A DNA stretch of 64,000 nt from Loktanella gaetbuli (GTDB taxonomy: Bacteria; Pseudomonadota; Alphaproteobacteria; Rhodobacterales; Rhodobacteraceae): the NCBI RefSeq assembly GCF_020531945.1, contig NZ_JAJATZ010000004.1, positions 62,001 through 126,000 on the forward strand, written 5' to 3'. Of the stretch, positions 25,675 to 34,066 are shown piece by piece (position 1 is the first letter of the stretch; each line of letters begins with the position of its first letter). The notes under the pieces were generated by a model, which was not told where the DNA came from, searched no databases, and saw only the letters and a program-made list of their open reading frames with translations. A program made the position numbers and the translations under genes.

Positions 25675-27129
25675 ATGACCACACAACCGACCGCCAGCCA
25701 TTACATTGCAGGTGAATACGTCGAGGATACCGCCGGAGAGGCGATCCCCGTCGTCTATGCCTACACCGGTGAGACGATTGCCACCGTCCACGCGGCTACC
25801 CCCGCGATCGTTGACCGCGCGCTGGCTGCTGCTGCGAATGCGCAGGCGGCATGGGCCGCATTGACCGGCACGGAACGTGGCCGCATCCTGCGCCGCGCCG
25901 CCGACATCATGCGCGAACGCAACCATGACCTGTCGGTGCTGGAAACCTATGATACCGGCAAACCGTTGCAGGAAACGACCGTGGCCGATGCAACATCCGG
26001 TGCGGATGCGCTGGAATACTTTGGCGGCCTCGCGGGCAGTTTGACGGGCGAGCATATCCAGCTGGCAGGCGGCGATTTCGTCTATGCGCGCCGCGAGGCG
26101 CTGGGCGTCTGCGTGGGTATCGGGGCCTGGAACTATCCCACCCAGATCGCCTGCTGGAAGGCCGCACCGGCGCTGGCCTGTGGCAACACGATGGTGTTCA
26201 AACCGTCCGAGACCACGCCGCTGTGTGCGCTGAAGGTCGCGGAAATCCTGACCGAGGCGGGCGCGCCGCCGGGCGTGTTCAACGTGGTGCAGGGGCTGGG
26301 TGCCGTGGGGGCCGCGCTGACCACCGATCCACGCGTGGCCAAAGTGTCGCTGACCGGGTCGGTGCCAACGGGCAAGCGGGTCTATGCCGCCGCAGCCGAA
26401 GGGTTGCGTCACGTCACGATGGAACTGGGCGGGAAATCCCCGCAGGTGGTATTCGACGATGCGGACCTAGATGATGCCGTGGGCGGCGCGATCCTGGGCA
26501 ATTTCTATTCCTCGGGGCAGGTCTGTTCCAACGGCACGCGGGTGTTCGTGCAGCGGGGCATGGTGGATGCGTTCCTGGGCCGCCTGTCAGAGCGTTTGCA
26601 AAACGTCGTCATGGGCGACCCTCAGGACATGGCGACCAACTTTGGCCCTATGGTAAGCGCACGTCAGCGCGATCTGGTCGAAGGGTTCATCGCCAAAGGC
26701 GTGCAAGAGGGCGCACGGCTGGTGACGGGCGGCAAACGACCCGACCTTGACGGTTTCTTTCTCGAACCGACCGTCTTTGCCGATGTGACCGACGACATGA
26801 CGATTGCGAGGGACGAAATCTTTGGCCCCGTCATGTCGGTGCTGACCTTCGATACCGAAGAAGAGGCGCTGCGCCGCGCCAACGATACGCCCTACGGTCT
26901 GGCGGCGTCGGTGTTCACCCGCGATCTGGCGCGTGCGCACCGCATGGCTGCCGGGTTCGAGGCAGGAACGTGCTATATCAACACCCACAACCTCGCCCCG
27001 GTCGAGGCACCTTTTGGCGGGATGAAGCTGTCCGGCGTGGGCCGTGAGAATTCCAAGGCGGCGATTGATCACTATAGCCAGCTCAAGGGCGTCTACGTCG
27101 CCATGAACCCGGTCGAAGCACCATTCTAG
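25675..27129 (+). CDS. betB: Betaine-aldehyde dehydrogenase
   Basis: NAD(P)-dependent aldehyde dehydrogenase of 484 residues. It oxidises betaine aldehyde to glycine betaine. Catalytic residues are E250 (MELGGKSPQ) and C284 (FYSSGQVCSNGTRV); the latter stretch is typical of BetB. The NAD-binding FKPSETTP and LTGSVPTGK segments are present. GGAGG precedes the ATG. It lies between betI and betA; betC (choline sulfatase), found between them in Sinorhizobium, is absent. Confidence 0.96.
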   Translation: MTTQPTASHYIAGEYVEDTAGEAIPVVYAYTGETIATVHAATPAIVDRALAAAANAQAAWAALTGTERGRILRRAADIMRERNHDLSVLETYDTGKPLQETTVADATSGADALEYFGGLAGSLTGEHIQLAGGDFVYARREALGVCVGIGAWNYPTQIACWKAAPALACGNTMVFKPSETTPLCALKVAEILTEAGAPPGVFNVVQGLGAVGAALTTDPRVAKVSLTGSVPTGKRVYAAAAEGLRHVTMELGGKSPQVVFDDADLDDAVGGAILGNFYSSGQVCSNGTRVFVQRGMVDAFLGRLSERLQNVVMGDPQDMATNFGPMVSARQRDLVEGFIAKGVQEGARLVTGGKRPDLDGFFLEPTVFADVTDDMTIARDEIFGPVMSVLTFDTEEEALRRANDTPYGLAASVFTRDLARAHRMAAGFEAGTCYINTHNLAPVEAPFGGMKLSGVGRENSKAAIDHYSQLKGVYVAMNPVEAPF

Positions 27130-27153
27130 GGGCCGTCCGGCGGATGCCGGGGG

Positions 27154-27175
27154 CCAAATTTTCGCGAAAATTTGG
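27154..27175. repeat. 22-bp perfect palindrome between betB and betA
   Basis: CCAAATTTTCGCGAAAATTTGG is self-complementary over all 22 bases. It is unusually AT-rich for this chromosome and lies 28 bases before the betA start. It could be a second operator, an mRNA hairpin or a dispersed repeat. Confidence 0.7.
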
Positions 27176-27202
27176 GGGCGCTCCTTGCGGGCGGTGAACA
27201 TC

Positions 27203-28861
27203 ATGCAAGCTGAATACGTAATTGTCGGTGCGGGCTCTGCCGGATGTGCAATGGCCTACCGTCTGGCCGAGGCCGGCAAATCGGTCATCGTGATCGAACA
27301 TGGTGGATCGGATGCAGGCCCGTTCATCCAGATGCCTGCGGCCTTGTCCTATCCGATGAACATGAAAGCCTACGACTGGGGATTTCATACCGCACCGGAG
27401 CCGCATCTGGGTGGTCGCACCCTGGCCACACCACGTGGCAAGGTGATCGGCGGGTCCTCTTCGATCAACGGCATGGTCTATGTACGCGGCCACGCCCGCG
27501 ATTTTGACACATGGCAAGAGATGGGCGCGCGCGGCTGGGCCTATGCCGACGTGTTGCCCTACTACAAACGGATGGAACATTGGCACGCGGGCATTCACGG
27601 CGGTGATCCGGCCTGGCGTGGCACCGACGGTCCGCTGCATGTCACGCGCGGCCCGCGCCGCAATCCGCTGGTCAAGGCCTTTGTCGAGGCCGGCAAGCAG
27701 GCGGGATATCCCGAAACCAAGGATTACAACGGCGCGCAGCAAGAGGGCTTTGGCCCGTTTGACGCCACCATCTATCGCGGTCGGCGCTGGTCCGCCGCAA
27801 ATGCCTATCTGCGGCCCGCGCTGAAGCGCGAGAATTGCACGCTGATCCGCGCCTTTGCCCGCCGTGTGGTGATTGAAGAGGGGCGCGCTGTGGGCGTCGA
27901 GGTCGACCGCAAGGGGCAGACCGAGGTGATCCGCGCCACGCGCGAGGTCATCATTGCCGCCTCGGCCATCAATTCGCCCAAGCTGTTGATGCTGTCGGGC
28001 ATCGGACCGGCGGATCATCTGGCGGAACACGGCATCGCAGTGATCGCGGACCGGCCCGGCGTCGGGCAGAATCTGCAAGATCACCTCGAGCTCTATATCC
28101 AGCAGGCAGCGATCCAGCCGGTGACGCTGTTCACCTATTGGAAACTGATCTGGAAAGCGTTGATCGGCGCAGCCTGGCTGTTCGGCAAACGCGGTCTGGG
28201 CACCTCGAACCAGTTCGAATCCGCAGCCTTTGTCCGGTCCAAGCCGGGTGTGGAATATCCCGATATCCAGTTCCATTTCCTGCCGCTGGCGATCCGCTAC
28301 GACGGCAAGGTCGCGGCAGAGGGGCATGGCTATCAGGCGCATGTCGGCCCGATGCGCAGCGCCTCGCGCGGGGCGGTCACACTGACCAGCGCGGACCCGG
28401 CGGCGGACCCGCATATCCTGTTCAACTACATGTCCGATCCGCAGGACTGGGCCGATTTCCGCACCTGTATCCGCCTGACGCGCGAAATTTTCGGGCAAGC
28501 CGCATTTGCCCCCTATAGCGGACACGAAATCCAGCCTGGTGAGGCCGTGCAATCGGACGCAGCACTGGATGATTTCATCCGCGCACACGCCGAAAGCGCC
28601 TATCATCCCTGCGGCACATGCCGCATGGGAGCCGCTGATGACCCGATGGCTGTGGTCGATCCTGAATGTCGTGTCATCGGTGTGGAGGGGTTGCGGGTCG
28701 CGGACAGCTCAATCTTTCCGCAGATCACCAACGGCAACCTGAATGCGCCGTCGATCATGGTGGGTGAAAAGGCGTCGGATCACATTCTGGGCCGCGATCC
28801 GCTGCCACGGGCCAATGATGTGCCGTGGATCAATCCGAAATGGGCCGTCAGTCAGCGCTGA
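27203..28861 (+). CDS. betA: Choline dehydrogenase
   Basis: GMC-family flavoprotein of 552 residues. It oxidises choline to betaine aldehyde at the membrane, passing electrons to the respiratory chain. The FAD-binding GAGSAG is at residues 9-14, the GMC signatures GRTLATPRGKVIGGSSSING and ASAINSPKLLMLSGIGP are present, and the active-site HPCGTCRMG and QITNGNLNAPSIMVGEKASD lie near the C terminus. The ATG at 27203 is chosen since it starts the flavin fold directly. Confidence 0.96.
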   Translation: MQAEYVIVGAGSAGCAMAYRLAEAGKSVIVIEHGGSDAGPFIQMPAALSYPMNMKAYDWGFHTAPEPHLGGRTLATPRGKVIGGSSSINGMVYVRGHARDFDTWQEMGARGWAYADVLPYYKRMEHWHAGIHGGDPAWRGTDGPLHVTRGPRRNPLVKAFVEAGKQAGYPETKDYNGAQQEGFGPFDATIYRGRRWSAANAYLRPALKRENCTLIRAFARRVVIEEGRAVGVEVDRKGQTEVIRATREVIIAASAINSPKLLMLSGIGPADHLAEHGIAVIADRPGVGQNLQDHLELYIQQAAIQPVTLFTYWKLIWKALIGAAWLFGKRGLGTSNQFESAAFVRSKPGVEYPDIQFHFLPLAIRYDGKVAAEGHGYQAHVGPMRSASRGAVTLTSADPAADPHILFNYMSDPQDWADFRTCIRLTREIFGQAAFAPYSGHEIQPGEAVQSDAALDDFIRAHAESAYHPCGTCRMGAADDPMAVVDPECRVIGVEGLRVADSSIFPQITNGNLNAPSIMVGEKASDHILGRDPLPRANDVPWINPKWAVSQR

Positions 28862-28873
28862 TTTGAATCGATT

Positions 28874-28900
28874 TGGCGCGAAACTTCATGTTTCGCGCCA
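28874..28900 (+). terminator. Hairpin after betA
   Basis: TGGCGCGAAAC-TTCAT-GTTTCGCGCCA is an 11-bp perfect stem 12 bases after the betA stop. It is followed by TTG rather than a T run, so termination may be only partial or factor-assisted. Confidence 0.6.
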
Positions 28901-28934
28901 TTGAAACGCCACATCCGCCCCCCAGATTGGGGAT

Positions 28935-29579
28935 ATGCGGATTTTGTTAACCATTTGTTTACTGTTCTGTGCTGCCCCCCTGGCGGCCCAGATCGCTGGG
29001 CCTGCGCGTGTCATCGACGGTGACACGATCCACGTGGGCGAGACACGAATCAGATTGAACGGCATCGATGCGCCAGAAGCCGGGCAGGATTGCCGCAGTG
29101 CGCAGGGGTTTCCGTTTTCCTGCGGCAGCCATGCGGCCGACGGCCTGCGTGCGTTGATCGCGGGGCGCGCGGTGAGTTGTGCGCCGCTGGATGTCGACCG
29201 TTACGGCCGCACCGTGGCGCGTTGCACCGCAGGCGGGGTCGACATTGGCCAGCAGATGGTGCGCAACGGGCTGGCCATCGCCTATCGCCGGTATGGCACG
29301 GTCTATGTCCCGGACGAGGATGCGGCGCGGCGCAGTGGGGCCGGTTTCTGGTCGGCGCAGATGCAGCGGCCTTCGGATTTCCGCGCGCAGGAACAGGTGC
29401 GCGATGCGACCCCCGGTGGCTGTGTCATCAAGGGCAACATCAGCAGCAGCGGGCGAATCTACCATGTGCCCGGCAACGCATTCTATGACGAGACCCGGAT
29501 CAGCCCGTCGCGCGGCGAACGCTGGTTCTGCACCGAAGCCGAGGCGCGCGCCGCTGGCTGGCGCGCGGCACGCCGCTAG
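28935..29579 (+). CDS. Secreted thermonuclease (SNase) family protein
   Basis: Protein of 214 residues with a signal peptide (cleavage near LAAQ, residue 19) and an SNase domain (about 22-140). Catalytic pattern: GPARVIDGDTIHVGETRIRLNGIDAPE (Asp and Arg residues), then DRYGRTVARC. A Cys-containing C-terminal module (CVIKGNISSSGRIYHVPGNAFYDETRI and RWFCTEAEARAAGW) matches the extension common in alphaproteobacterial SNase proteins. Probably a periplasmic or extracellular nuclease. Its end overlaps the convergent MFS gene by 4 bases. Confidence 0.88.
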   Translation: MRILLTICLLFCAAPLAAQIAGPARVIDGDTIHVGETRIRLNGIDAPEAGQDCRSAQGFPFSCGSHAADGLRALIAGRAVSCAPLDVDRYGRTVARCTAGGVDIGQQMVRNGLAIAYRRYGTVYVPDEDAARRSGAGFWSAQMQRPSDFRAQEQVRDATPGGCVIKGNISSSGRIYHVPGNAFYDETRISPSRGERWFCTEAEARAAGWRAARR

Positions 29580-30808
29580 GGCGCGACCGAGAGGCTGGCG
29601 GACAGGCGCTTTTCACGCACCATCACGAACATGATGGCGGCGATCGCCAGCAGCGCAGAGACCAGCATCAGCGCCTGCAACGGCATCGCGGTCGTGCCGC
29701 GTGCCAGCAGTACCCCGGCCAGCTGGCTGAGTGCGGCACCGCCGCCAATCATCAGCGCACCGCCCAGACCGCTGGCCGTGCCGGCCAGGTTCGGGCGCAC
29801 CGACAGCAACCCGGCAGTGGCGTTGGGCAGCGTCATGCCGTTGCCCAGTCCCAGCAGCGAGCACAGACCAAAGAGCAGGCCGGCGGGAATCACGGTCACC
29901 AGACCCAGGATCAGCGACAACCCCATGCCAAAGGCTGATATCAGGCAGCCGATCAGCACCATGCGATTGATGCCGACCCGCACCGAATAGCGGCCCGATA
30001 TTCCGTTGCCGATGGCATAGCCGATGGCGGGCGCACCCAGAGCGATGCCGGTCTGAAAGGCCGACAATCCGTAAATCCGGTCGGCGACGTAGGAGGCACC
30101 GCCCAGAAACGCAAAGAATGACCCCGATGCGAACGCGGTGCACAGCGCATAGCCCCAGAACCGGGGCGCAGTCAGCAGTGCGGGATAGCTGGTCAGCTGT
30201 TCGGCAAATCCGGTGCCGCCGCCGCGCACGGTCTCGCCTTGGTCGAAATAGCACAGCAGCCACAAGAAAACGCCTGCTCCCATCAGAAAGATGAACGAGG
30301 CATGCCAGCCGAATGCCTGATCCAGTGCGCCACCGACGGTGGGGCCGATCATCGGGATCAGGGCCATGCCCATGGTGACATAACCGATCATCGACGCGCT
30401 TTGTTCTGCCCCGAACATGTCGCGCACGATCGCCCGACTCAGCACGATTCCGGTCGCGACGGCGGCCTGCAGGATGCGAAACATCAAGAACAGCTGGATC
30501 GTGGGGGCGAGGTAGGCGCCCAGCGTCGCCGCGATGAAAATGGTGATGGAGGTCAGCACGATCTTACGCCGTCCGAACCGGTCAGACAGGGGGCCGACGA
30601 TGATCTGCATCACCGCAGTTGCGGCCAGATAGCCCGAAACGGCGAATTGCATCGTGGCATAATCCGTGCCGAAATCGGCCGCCATCCGGGTGAGGGACGG
30701 CAGAAAAATCGACATGTTCAATGCGGATACACCGGCCAGCAGTGTCAGCGTGAAAATATGAGGCGGGGTGCGGCGGTCGAGAAAGCGCGCGCTGGGAAAG
30801 TCTGTCAT
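29576..30808 (-). CDS. MFS multidrug exporter, Bcr/CflA family
   Basis: Inner-membrane protein of 410 residues with twelve predicted segments. The MFS motif A (GPLSDRFGRRKIVL) between segments 2 and 3 and the drug:proton antiporter features (LSRAIVRDMFG) fit the Bcr/CflA group. The ATG at 30808 is chosen as the shortest upstream M with a sensible hydrophilic N tail; the frame stays open further. Substrate unknown. The 30809-31013 gap holds promoters for this gene and pccB. Confidence 0.88.
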   Translation of the reverse strand: MTDFPSARFLDRRTPPHIFTLTLLAGVSALNMSIFLPSLTRMAADFGTDYATMQFAVSGYLAATAVMQIIVGPLSDRFGRRKIVLTSITIFIAATLGAYLAPTIQLFLMFRILQAAVATGIVLSRAIVRDMFGAEQSASMIGYVTMGMALIPMIGPTVGGALDQAFGWHASFIFLMGAGVFLWLLCYFDQGETVRGGGTGFAEQLTSYPALLTAPRFWGYALCTAFASGSFFAFLGGASYVADRIYGLSAFQTGIALGAPAIGYAIGNGISGRYSVRVGINRMVLIGCLISAFGMGLSLILGLVTVIPAGLLFGLCSLLGLGNGMTLPNATAGLLSVRPNLAGTASGLGGALMIGGGAALSQLAGVLLARGTTAMPLQALMLVSALLAIAAIMFVMVREKRLSASLSVAP

Positions 30809-31013
30809 CGCGCGCAAAGTAGCGGCTTGCGCTGCGGTGTCCATGGTTGCCGTGACATGGATCCGCAAGGATCTGCATGGCGTCAGATTGTTTCGTGCAG
30901 CCCCCCTGCGGCTGGGGATATATTGCGCCTTGGGGGTTTTCCTCGGCAAAACCGATGACTAGAGTGCCCGACAATGCGGCCTGCGGAGGCCATGTGCACG
31001 ACGGGAGGCCTGC

Positions 31014-32540
31014 ATGAAAGACCATATCGAAGCCTTGGAGGCCAAGCGCTCCGAATCCCAACTGGGCGGCGGACAGGCACGGATTGATGCGCAGCACGCC
31101 AAGGGCAAACTGACCGCGCGCGAACGGATCGAACTGCTGCTGGATCACGACAGCTTTGAGGAGTTCGACGCCTTTGTGACGCATCGCGCGGTGGATTTCG
31201 GGATGCAGGACAACCTGCCGATGGGCGATGGTGTCGTGACGGGCTGGGGCACGATCAACGGCCGCATGGTCTATGTGTTCAGCCAGGATTTCACCGTCTT
31301 TGGCGGATCGCTGTCCGAAACCCATGCGCAAAAGATCTGCAAGATCATGGATATGGCGATCCAGAACGGTGCGCCCGTGATCGGGATCAACGATTCGGGC
31401 GGTGCACGCATCCAAGAAGGTGTTGCCAGCCTCGCGGGCTATGCCGATGTGTTCCAGCGCAACATCATGGCGTCCGGTGTGGTGCCGCAGATCAGCCTGA
31501 TCATGGGGCCCTGCGCGGGTGGCGCGGTCTACAGCCCTGCGATGACCGACTTTATTTTCATGGTGCGCGACACGTCCTACATGTTCGTGACCGGCCCCGA
31601 TGTGGTCAAGACCGTCACCAACGAGGTCGTCACCGCCGAGGAACTGGGCGGGGCCACGACCCATACCAAGAAATCCGGTGTGGTGGACGGTGCCTTTGAC
31701 AACGATGTCGAAGCGATTGCCGAATGCCGCCGCCTGTTTGATTTCCTGCCTTTGAACAACCGCGAAAAGGCGCCGACGCGTCCGTTTTTTGACGATGTCA
31801 AACGGGTCGAGGACAGTCTGGACACGCTGATCCCGGTGAACGCCAACACGCCCTACGACATGAAGGAACTGATTCACAAACTGGCGGATGAGGGCGATTT
31901 TTACGAAATTCAGGCCGATTATGCGGGCAACATCCTGATCGGGTTCATCCGGCTGGAAGGTCAGACCGTCGGCGTGGTGGCCAATCAGCCTATGGTGCTG
32001 GCGGGTGTGCTGGATATCGACAGCAGCCGCAAGGCCGCGCGGTTCGTGCGGTTCTGCGATGCCTTTGAAATTCCGATCCTGACGCTGGTGGACGTGCCCG
32101 GCTTTCTGCCCGGCACCAGCCAGGAATACGGCGGTGTCATCAAGCACGGCGCGAAACTGCTGTTTGCCTATGGCGAGGCCACGGTGCCCAAGGTCACGGT
32201 CATTACCCGCAAGGCCTATGGCGGAGCCTATGACGTGATGGCGTCCAAGCATTTGCGCGGCGATTTCAACTATGCCTGGCCCACGGCGGAAATCGCGGTG
32301 ATGGGGGCCAAGGGTGCTGTCGAGATCATCTATCGCGGACGCAGCCCCGAAGAAATCGTGGAGCTGACCAAGGAATACGAGGACCGTTTCGCGAATCCGT
32401 TCGTCGCGGCCTCGAAGGGTTTCGTGGACGAGGTGATCATGCCGCGATCCACACGGCGCCGGGTCTGCCGCGCCTTTGCGTCGCTGCGCGGCAAGCAGCA
32501 GCAGAACCCGTGGAAGAAGCATGACAACATTCCACTGTGA
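31014..32540 (+). CDS. pccB: Propionyl-CoA carboxylase beta subunit (carboxyltransferase)
   Basis: Carboxyltransferase of 508 residues, near the usual 510. It moves CO2 from carboxybiotin to propionyl-CoA, giving methylmalonyl-CoA. Acyl-CoA and carboxybiotin oxyanion loops are visible: NDSGGARIQEGV, GPCAGGAVYSPA, DVPGFLPGTSQE and RKAYGGAYDVM. GGGAGG lies 6 bases before the ATG. The alpha subunit is 1.5 kb downstream beyond four small genes; the mutase is further on, forming one propionate pathway region. Confidence 0.96.
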   Translation: MKDHIEALEAKRSESQLGGGQARIDAQHAKGKLTARERIELLLDHDSFEEFDAFVTHRAVDFGMQDNLPMGDGVVTGWGTINGRMVYVFSQDFTVFGGSLSETHAQKICKIMDMAIQNGAPVIGINDSGGARIQEGVASLAGYADVFQRNIMASGVVPQISLIMGPCAGGAVYSPAMTDFIFMVRDTSYMFVTGPDVVKTVTNEVVTAEELGGATTHTKKSGVVDGAFDNDVEAIAECRRLFDFLPLNNREKAPTRPFFDDVKRVEDSLDTLIPVNANTPYDMKELIHKLADEGDFYEIQADYAGNILIGFIRLEGQTVGVVANQPMVLAGVLDIDSSRKAARFVRFCDAFEIPILTLVDVPGFLPGTSQEYGGVIKHGAKLLFAYGEATVPKVTVITRKAYGGAYDVMASKHLRGDFNYAWPTAEIAVMGAKGAVEIIYRGRSPEEIVELTKEYEDRFANPFVAASKGFVDEVIMPRSTRRRVCRAFASLRGKQQQNPWKKHDNIPL

Positions 32541-32598
32541 CCCCGGGGGGCCAGCCCCCCGGACCCCCCGGAGTATTTGTGGCAAGATGATGCAGGGA
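32541..32598 (+). repeat. GC-hairpin repeat element with CCGGAGTATTT tail
   Basis: Directly after pccB, CCGGGGGGC-CA-GCCCCCCGG forms a 9-bp hairpin followed by a CCCCCCGGAGTATTTG tail and GCAAGATGATG. A related element in reverse orientation lies at 50101-50160. It likely ends pccB transcription, and looks like a dispersed repeat of this group of bacteria. Confidence 0.6.
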
Positions 32599-32641
32599 AC
32601 CCCGCGTGGGGTGGGTCCGTTGGTGCGCAAAGGAGATTGCG

Positions 32642-32905
32642 ATGACCAAGGACCATGGACCGTCCATCAAGGACGACGAGACCTACGAGGCGCTGCTGGA
32701 CGACGGGGCGAGCAAGCAAAAGGCCGCCCGGATTGCCAATGCGCAGGCAAACGACGACATGTCGCCGGGCGAGAAGGGGGGCCGTCAGCCGCCCTACGAG
32801 GAATGGACCAAGGACGATCTGTATGCGCGTGCGCAAGAGCTGGACGTCGCGGGTCGTTCGGACATGACCAAGGCCGAACTGATCGAGGCCTTGCGGGACC
32901 GCTGA
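32642..32905 (+). CDS. Small protein with Rho N-terminal/SAP-like domain
   Basis: Acidic protein of 87 residues. An N-terminal stretch (TYEALLDDGASKQKAARIANAQA) is followed by a C-terminal Rho_N/SAP-like helix-extended-loop-helix (DDLYARAQELDVAGRSDMTKAELIEALR, about 57-84), a fold that binds nucleic acids. AGGAGA precedes the ATG by 6 bases. This type occurs widely as a stand-alone protein of unknown role. It may be co-transcribed with the next two genes. Confidence 0.8.
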   Translation: MTKDHGPSIKDDETYEALLDDGASKQKAARIANAQANDDMSPGEKGGRQPPYEEWTKDDLYARAQELDVAGRSDMTKAELIEALRDR

Positions 32906-33285
32906 TCCTGCTGTGCTGTCTGTGGGCCATGCCCGCGACCGCACAACAGACCCCGCAACCGATTGCCGTGCCGTCAGGACTGCAGATCGCGCTGGCTGAC
33001 GTTATCATGGACACGCAGGCGCGGATCGCGCGATTCCGGTTCCTGTCACCGGCCCTTGCGGGCGGCGATGACGCAGTGACGTTCACGGAGGTCGTGGACG
33101 ATCTGACGTGGTTGTGCGACGTGGTCGTTGTTCCGGCCCTGCAACAGCAGGACTGGGACGGCGACCAGATCGTGTTGTCGGTGTCGGACAAGCCAACCAC
33201 ATTCGGCATATACGATCCGCAGGTCGTCCAATTTTTTCAACCCTTCCGCGTGACGGACGGGCGTTGCAGCTGGGACGAATTCTGA
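32902..33285 (+). CDS. DUF6497 family secreted protein, start uncertain
   Basis: About 128 codons. A hydrophobic stretch ending MPATAQQ looks like a signal peptide. The mature part (IAVPSGLQIALADVIMDTQ, RFRFLSPALAGG, WLCD, SDKPTTFGIYDPQVVQFFQPFRVTDG, CSWDEF) matches my recollection of DUF6497, a Rhodobacteraceae family of unknown function with two conserved cysteines. No good ATG/GTG/TTG is in frame near the signal peptide; I show a CTG overlapping the previous stop codon. An ATG at 32929 would cut the signal peptide and one at 32803 would add a long tail. Confidence 0.65.
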   Translation: MILLCCLWAMPATAQQTPQPIAVPSGLQIALADVIMDTQARIARFRFLSPALAGGDDAVTFTEVVDDLTWLCDVVVVPALQQQDWDGDQIVLSVSDKPTTFGIYDPQVVQFFQPFRVTDGRCSWDEF

Positions 33286-33629
33286 TGGAAAAGCACCGTG
33301 GATTTCCAGGCCGTTTGCCGGGGACGGATTTTCAGTTCGTGATCCGTCGCGCGCACAAGGACGGGGCAACGCCGCTGCGCGCGCGTGAACGATTTTCCGA
33401 CCGGCGGCCACCGGACAAACGCGCGGACGAAGGTTTCTTGCGGGCCCTGTGGGAGCATTTTGGCGACGCGCCCTTTGTGCGGGGTAATCTGGACGCAGGA
33501 CGGCTGGGCTGGTTGTTCGGTCGCGAGGTAATCGCCGCCGAAGATCCGTTCGATCCTGCCAGCTATGACGCGCTGTTGCGCATCGACGAGGACGTGGCGC
33601 GGGTCACTTTTCCGGATGTATTCCGATGA
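33285..33629 (+). CDS. Conserved hypothetical protein
   Basis: Protein of 114 residues starting MEKHRGFPGRLPGTDFQFVIRR. It has no signal peptide or membrane segment, is rich in Arg, Asp and Phe, and shows GWLFGREVIAAEDPFDPASYDALLRIDEDV near the C terminus. The start overlaps the DUF6497 stop by one base (TGATG), so the two are probably co-translated. I recognise no domain. Confidence 0.65.
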   Translation: MEKHRGFPGRLPGTDFQFVIRRAHKDGATPLRARERFSDRRPPDKRADEGFLRALWEHFGDAPFVRGNLDAGRLGWLFGREVIAAEDPFDPASYDALLRIDEDVARVTFPDVFR

Positions 33630-33759
33630 GTGGAAAAGATTTTTCTGCAAATCGGAACATTTCGGCGGTTTTGCGCCTTTTGTACTTAATCGGGCTTGAG
33701 TTCGTGCTTGCAGCGCGTGATTTTGGGCCCATCTTCAAAGCTAACAAGGGCATTATAAA

Positions 33760-33972
33760 ATGTACAAAGCTACTTCCGCCATCGCACTGGTCGCAATCAT
33801 GGGCGTCGCAGGCTGCGACAACCTCGACACCGACGCAGAGCGTGCAATCGTTGGTGCCGGTATCGGCGCTGCAGGTTCCGCTGCACTGGGCGGCGACAAC
33901 CGCGACACCACGACTGCTGCACTGGGTGGCGCGCTCGTCGGTGCGCTGGGCGACGACATCACCGGTCGCTAA
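33760..33972 (+). CDS. Small glycine-zipper lipoprotein-like protein
   Basis: Protein of 70 residues. The signal peptide ends in a lipobox-like VAGC (Cys19). The mature part has a glycine-zipper pattern (AIVGAGIGAAGSAALGG and AALGGALVGALG), like the YMGG-type/OsmB-like outer-membrane small proteins. Upstream DNA (33630-33759) is relatively AT-rich and probably holds its own promoter. Two hairpins follow it. Confidence 0.75.
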   Translation: MYKATSAIALVAIMGVAGCDNLDTDAERAIVGAGIGAAGSAALGGDNRDTTTAALGGALVGALGDDITGR

Positions 33973-33980
33973 GACATTTT

Positions 33981-33994
33981 CCCGCGCAAGCGGG
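33981..33994 (+). terminator. Weak hairpin after the glycine-zipper gene
   Basis: CCCGC-GCAA-GCGGG, a 5-bp stem with a stable tetraloop, 8 bases after the stop codon. It is short and has no T run; the next hairpin is the better terminator. Confidence 0.4.
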
Positions 33995-34013
33995 GTTGAA
34001 ACACGACATGACT

Positions 34014-34045
34014 GCCGTCGGGGTTTACGCCCCGGCGGCGGTTTT
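34014..34045 (+). terminator. Rho-independent terminator before pccA
   Basis: GCCGTCGGGG-TTTACG-CCCCGGCGGC, a 10-bp stem (one G-U pair), followed by GGTTTTG. It would end the transcript from the small upstream genes, so pccA likely relies on read-through or on a promoter very close to its start at 34067. Confidence 0.7.
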
Positions 34046-34066
34046 GCGTTTGGAGGGATGTAAAAC

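Noticed and set aside
28947..28964. TTAA-N7-TTTA, similar to a CtrA box
   Set aside because: It lies inside the first codons of the nuclease gene (signal peptide) and one half-site is imperfect.
30900..30960. GGGGATATATTGCG resembling the CCGGGATATTT repeat tail
   Set aside because: The hairpin part and spacing do not match the two elements at 32541 and 50101; likely part of the pccB promoter region.
30582..32630. A 682-codon minus-strand frame opposite pccB
   Set aside because: Antisense to pccB and crosses the pccB promoter; translation has no family features.
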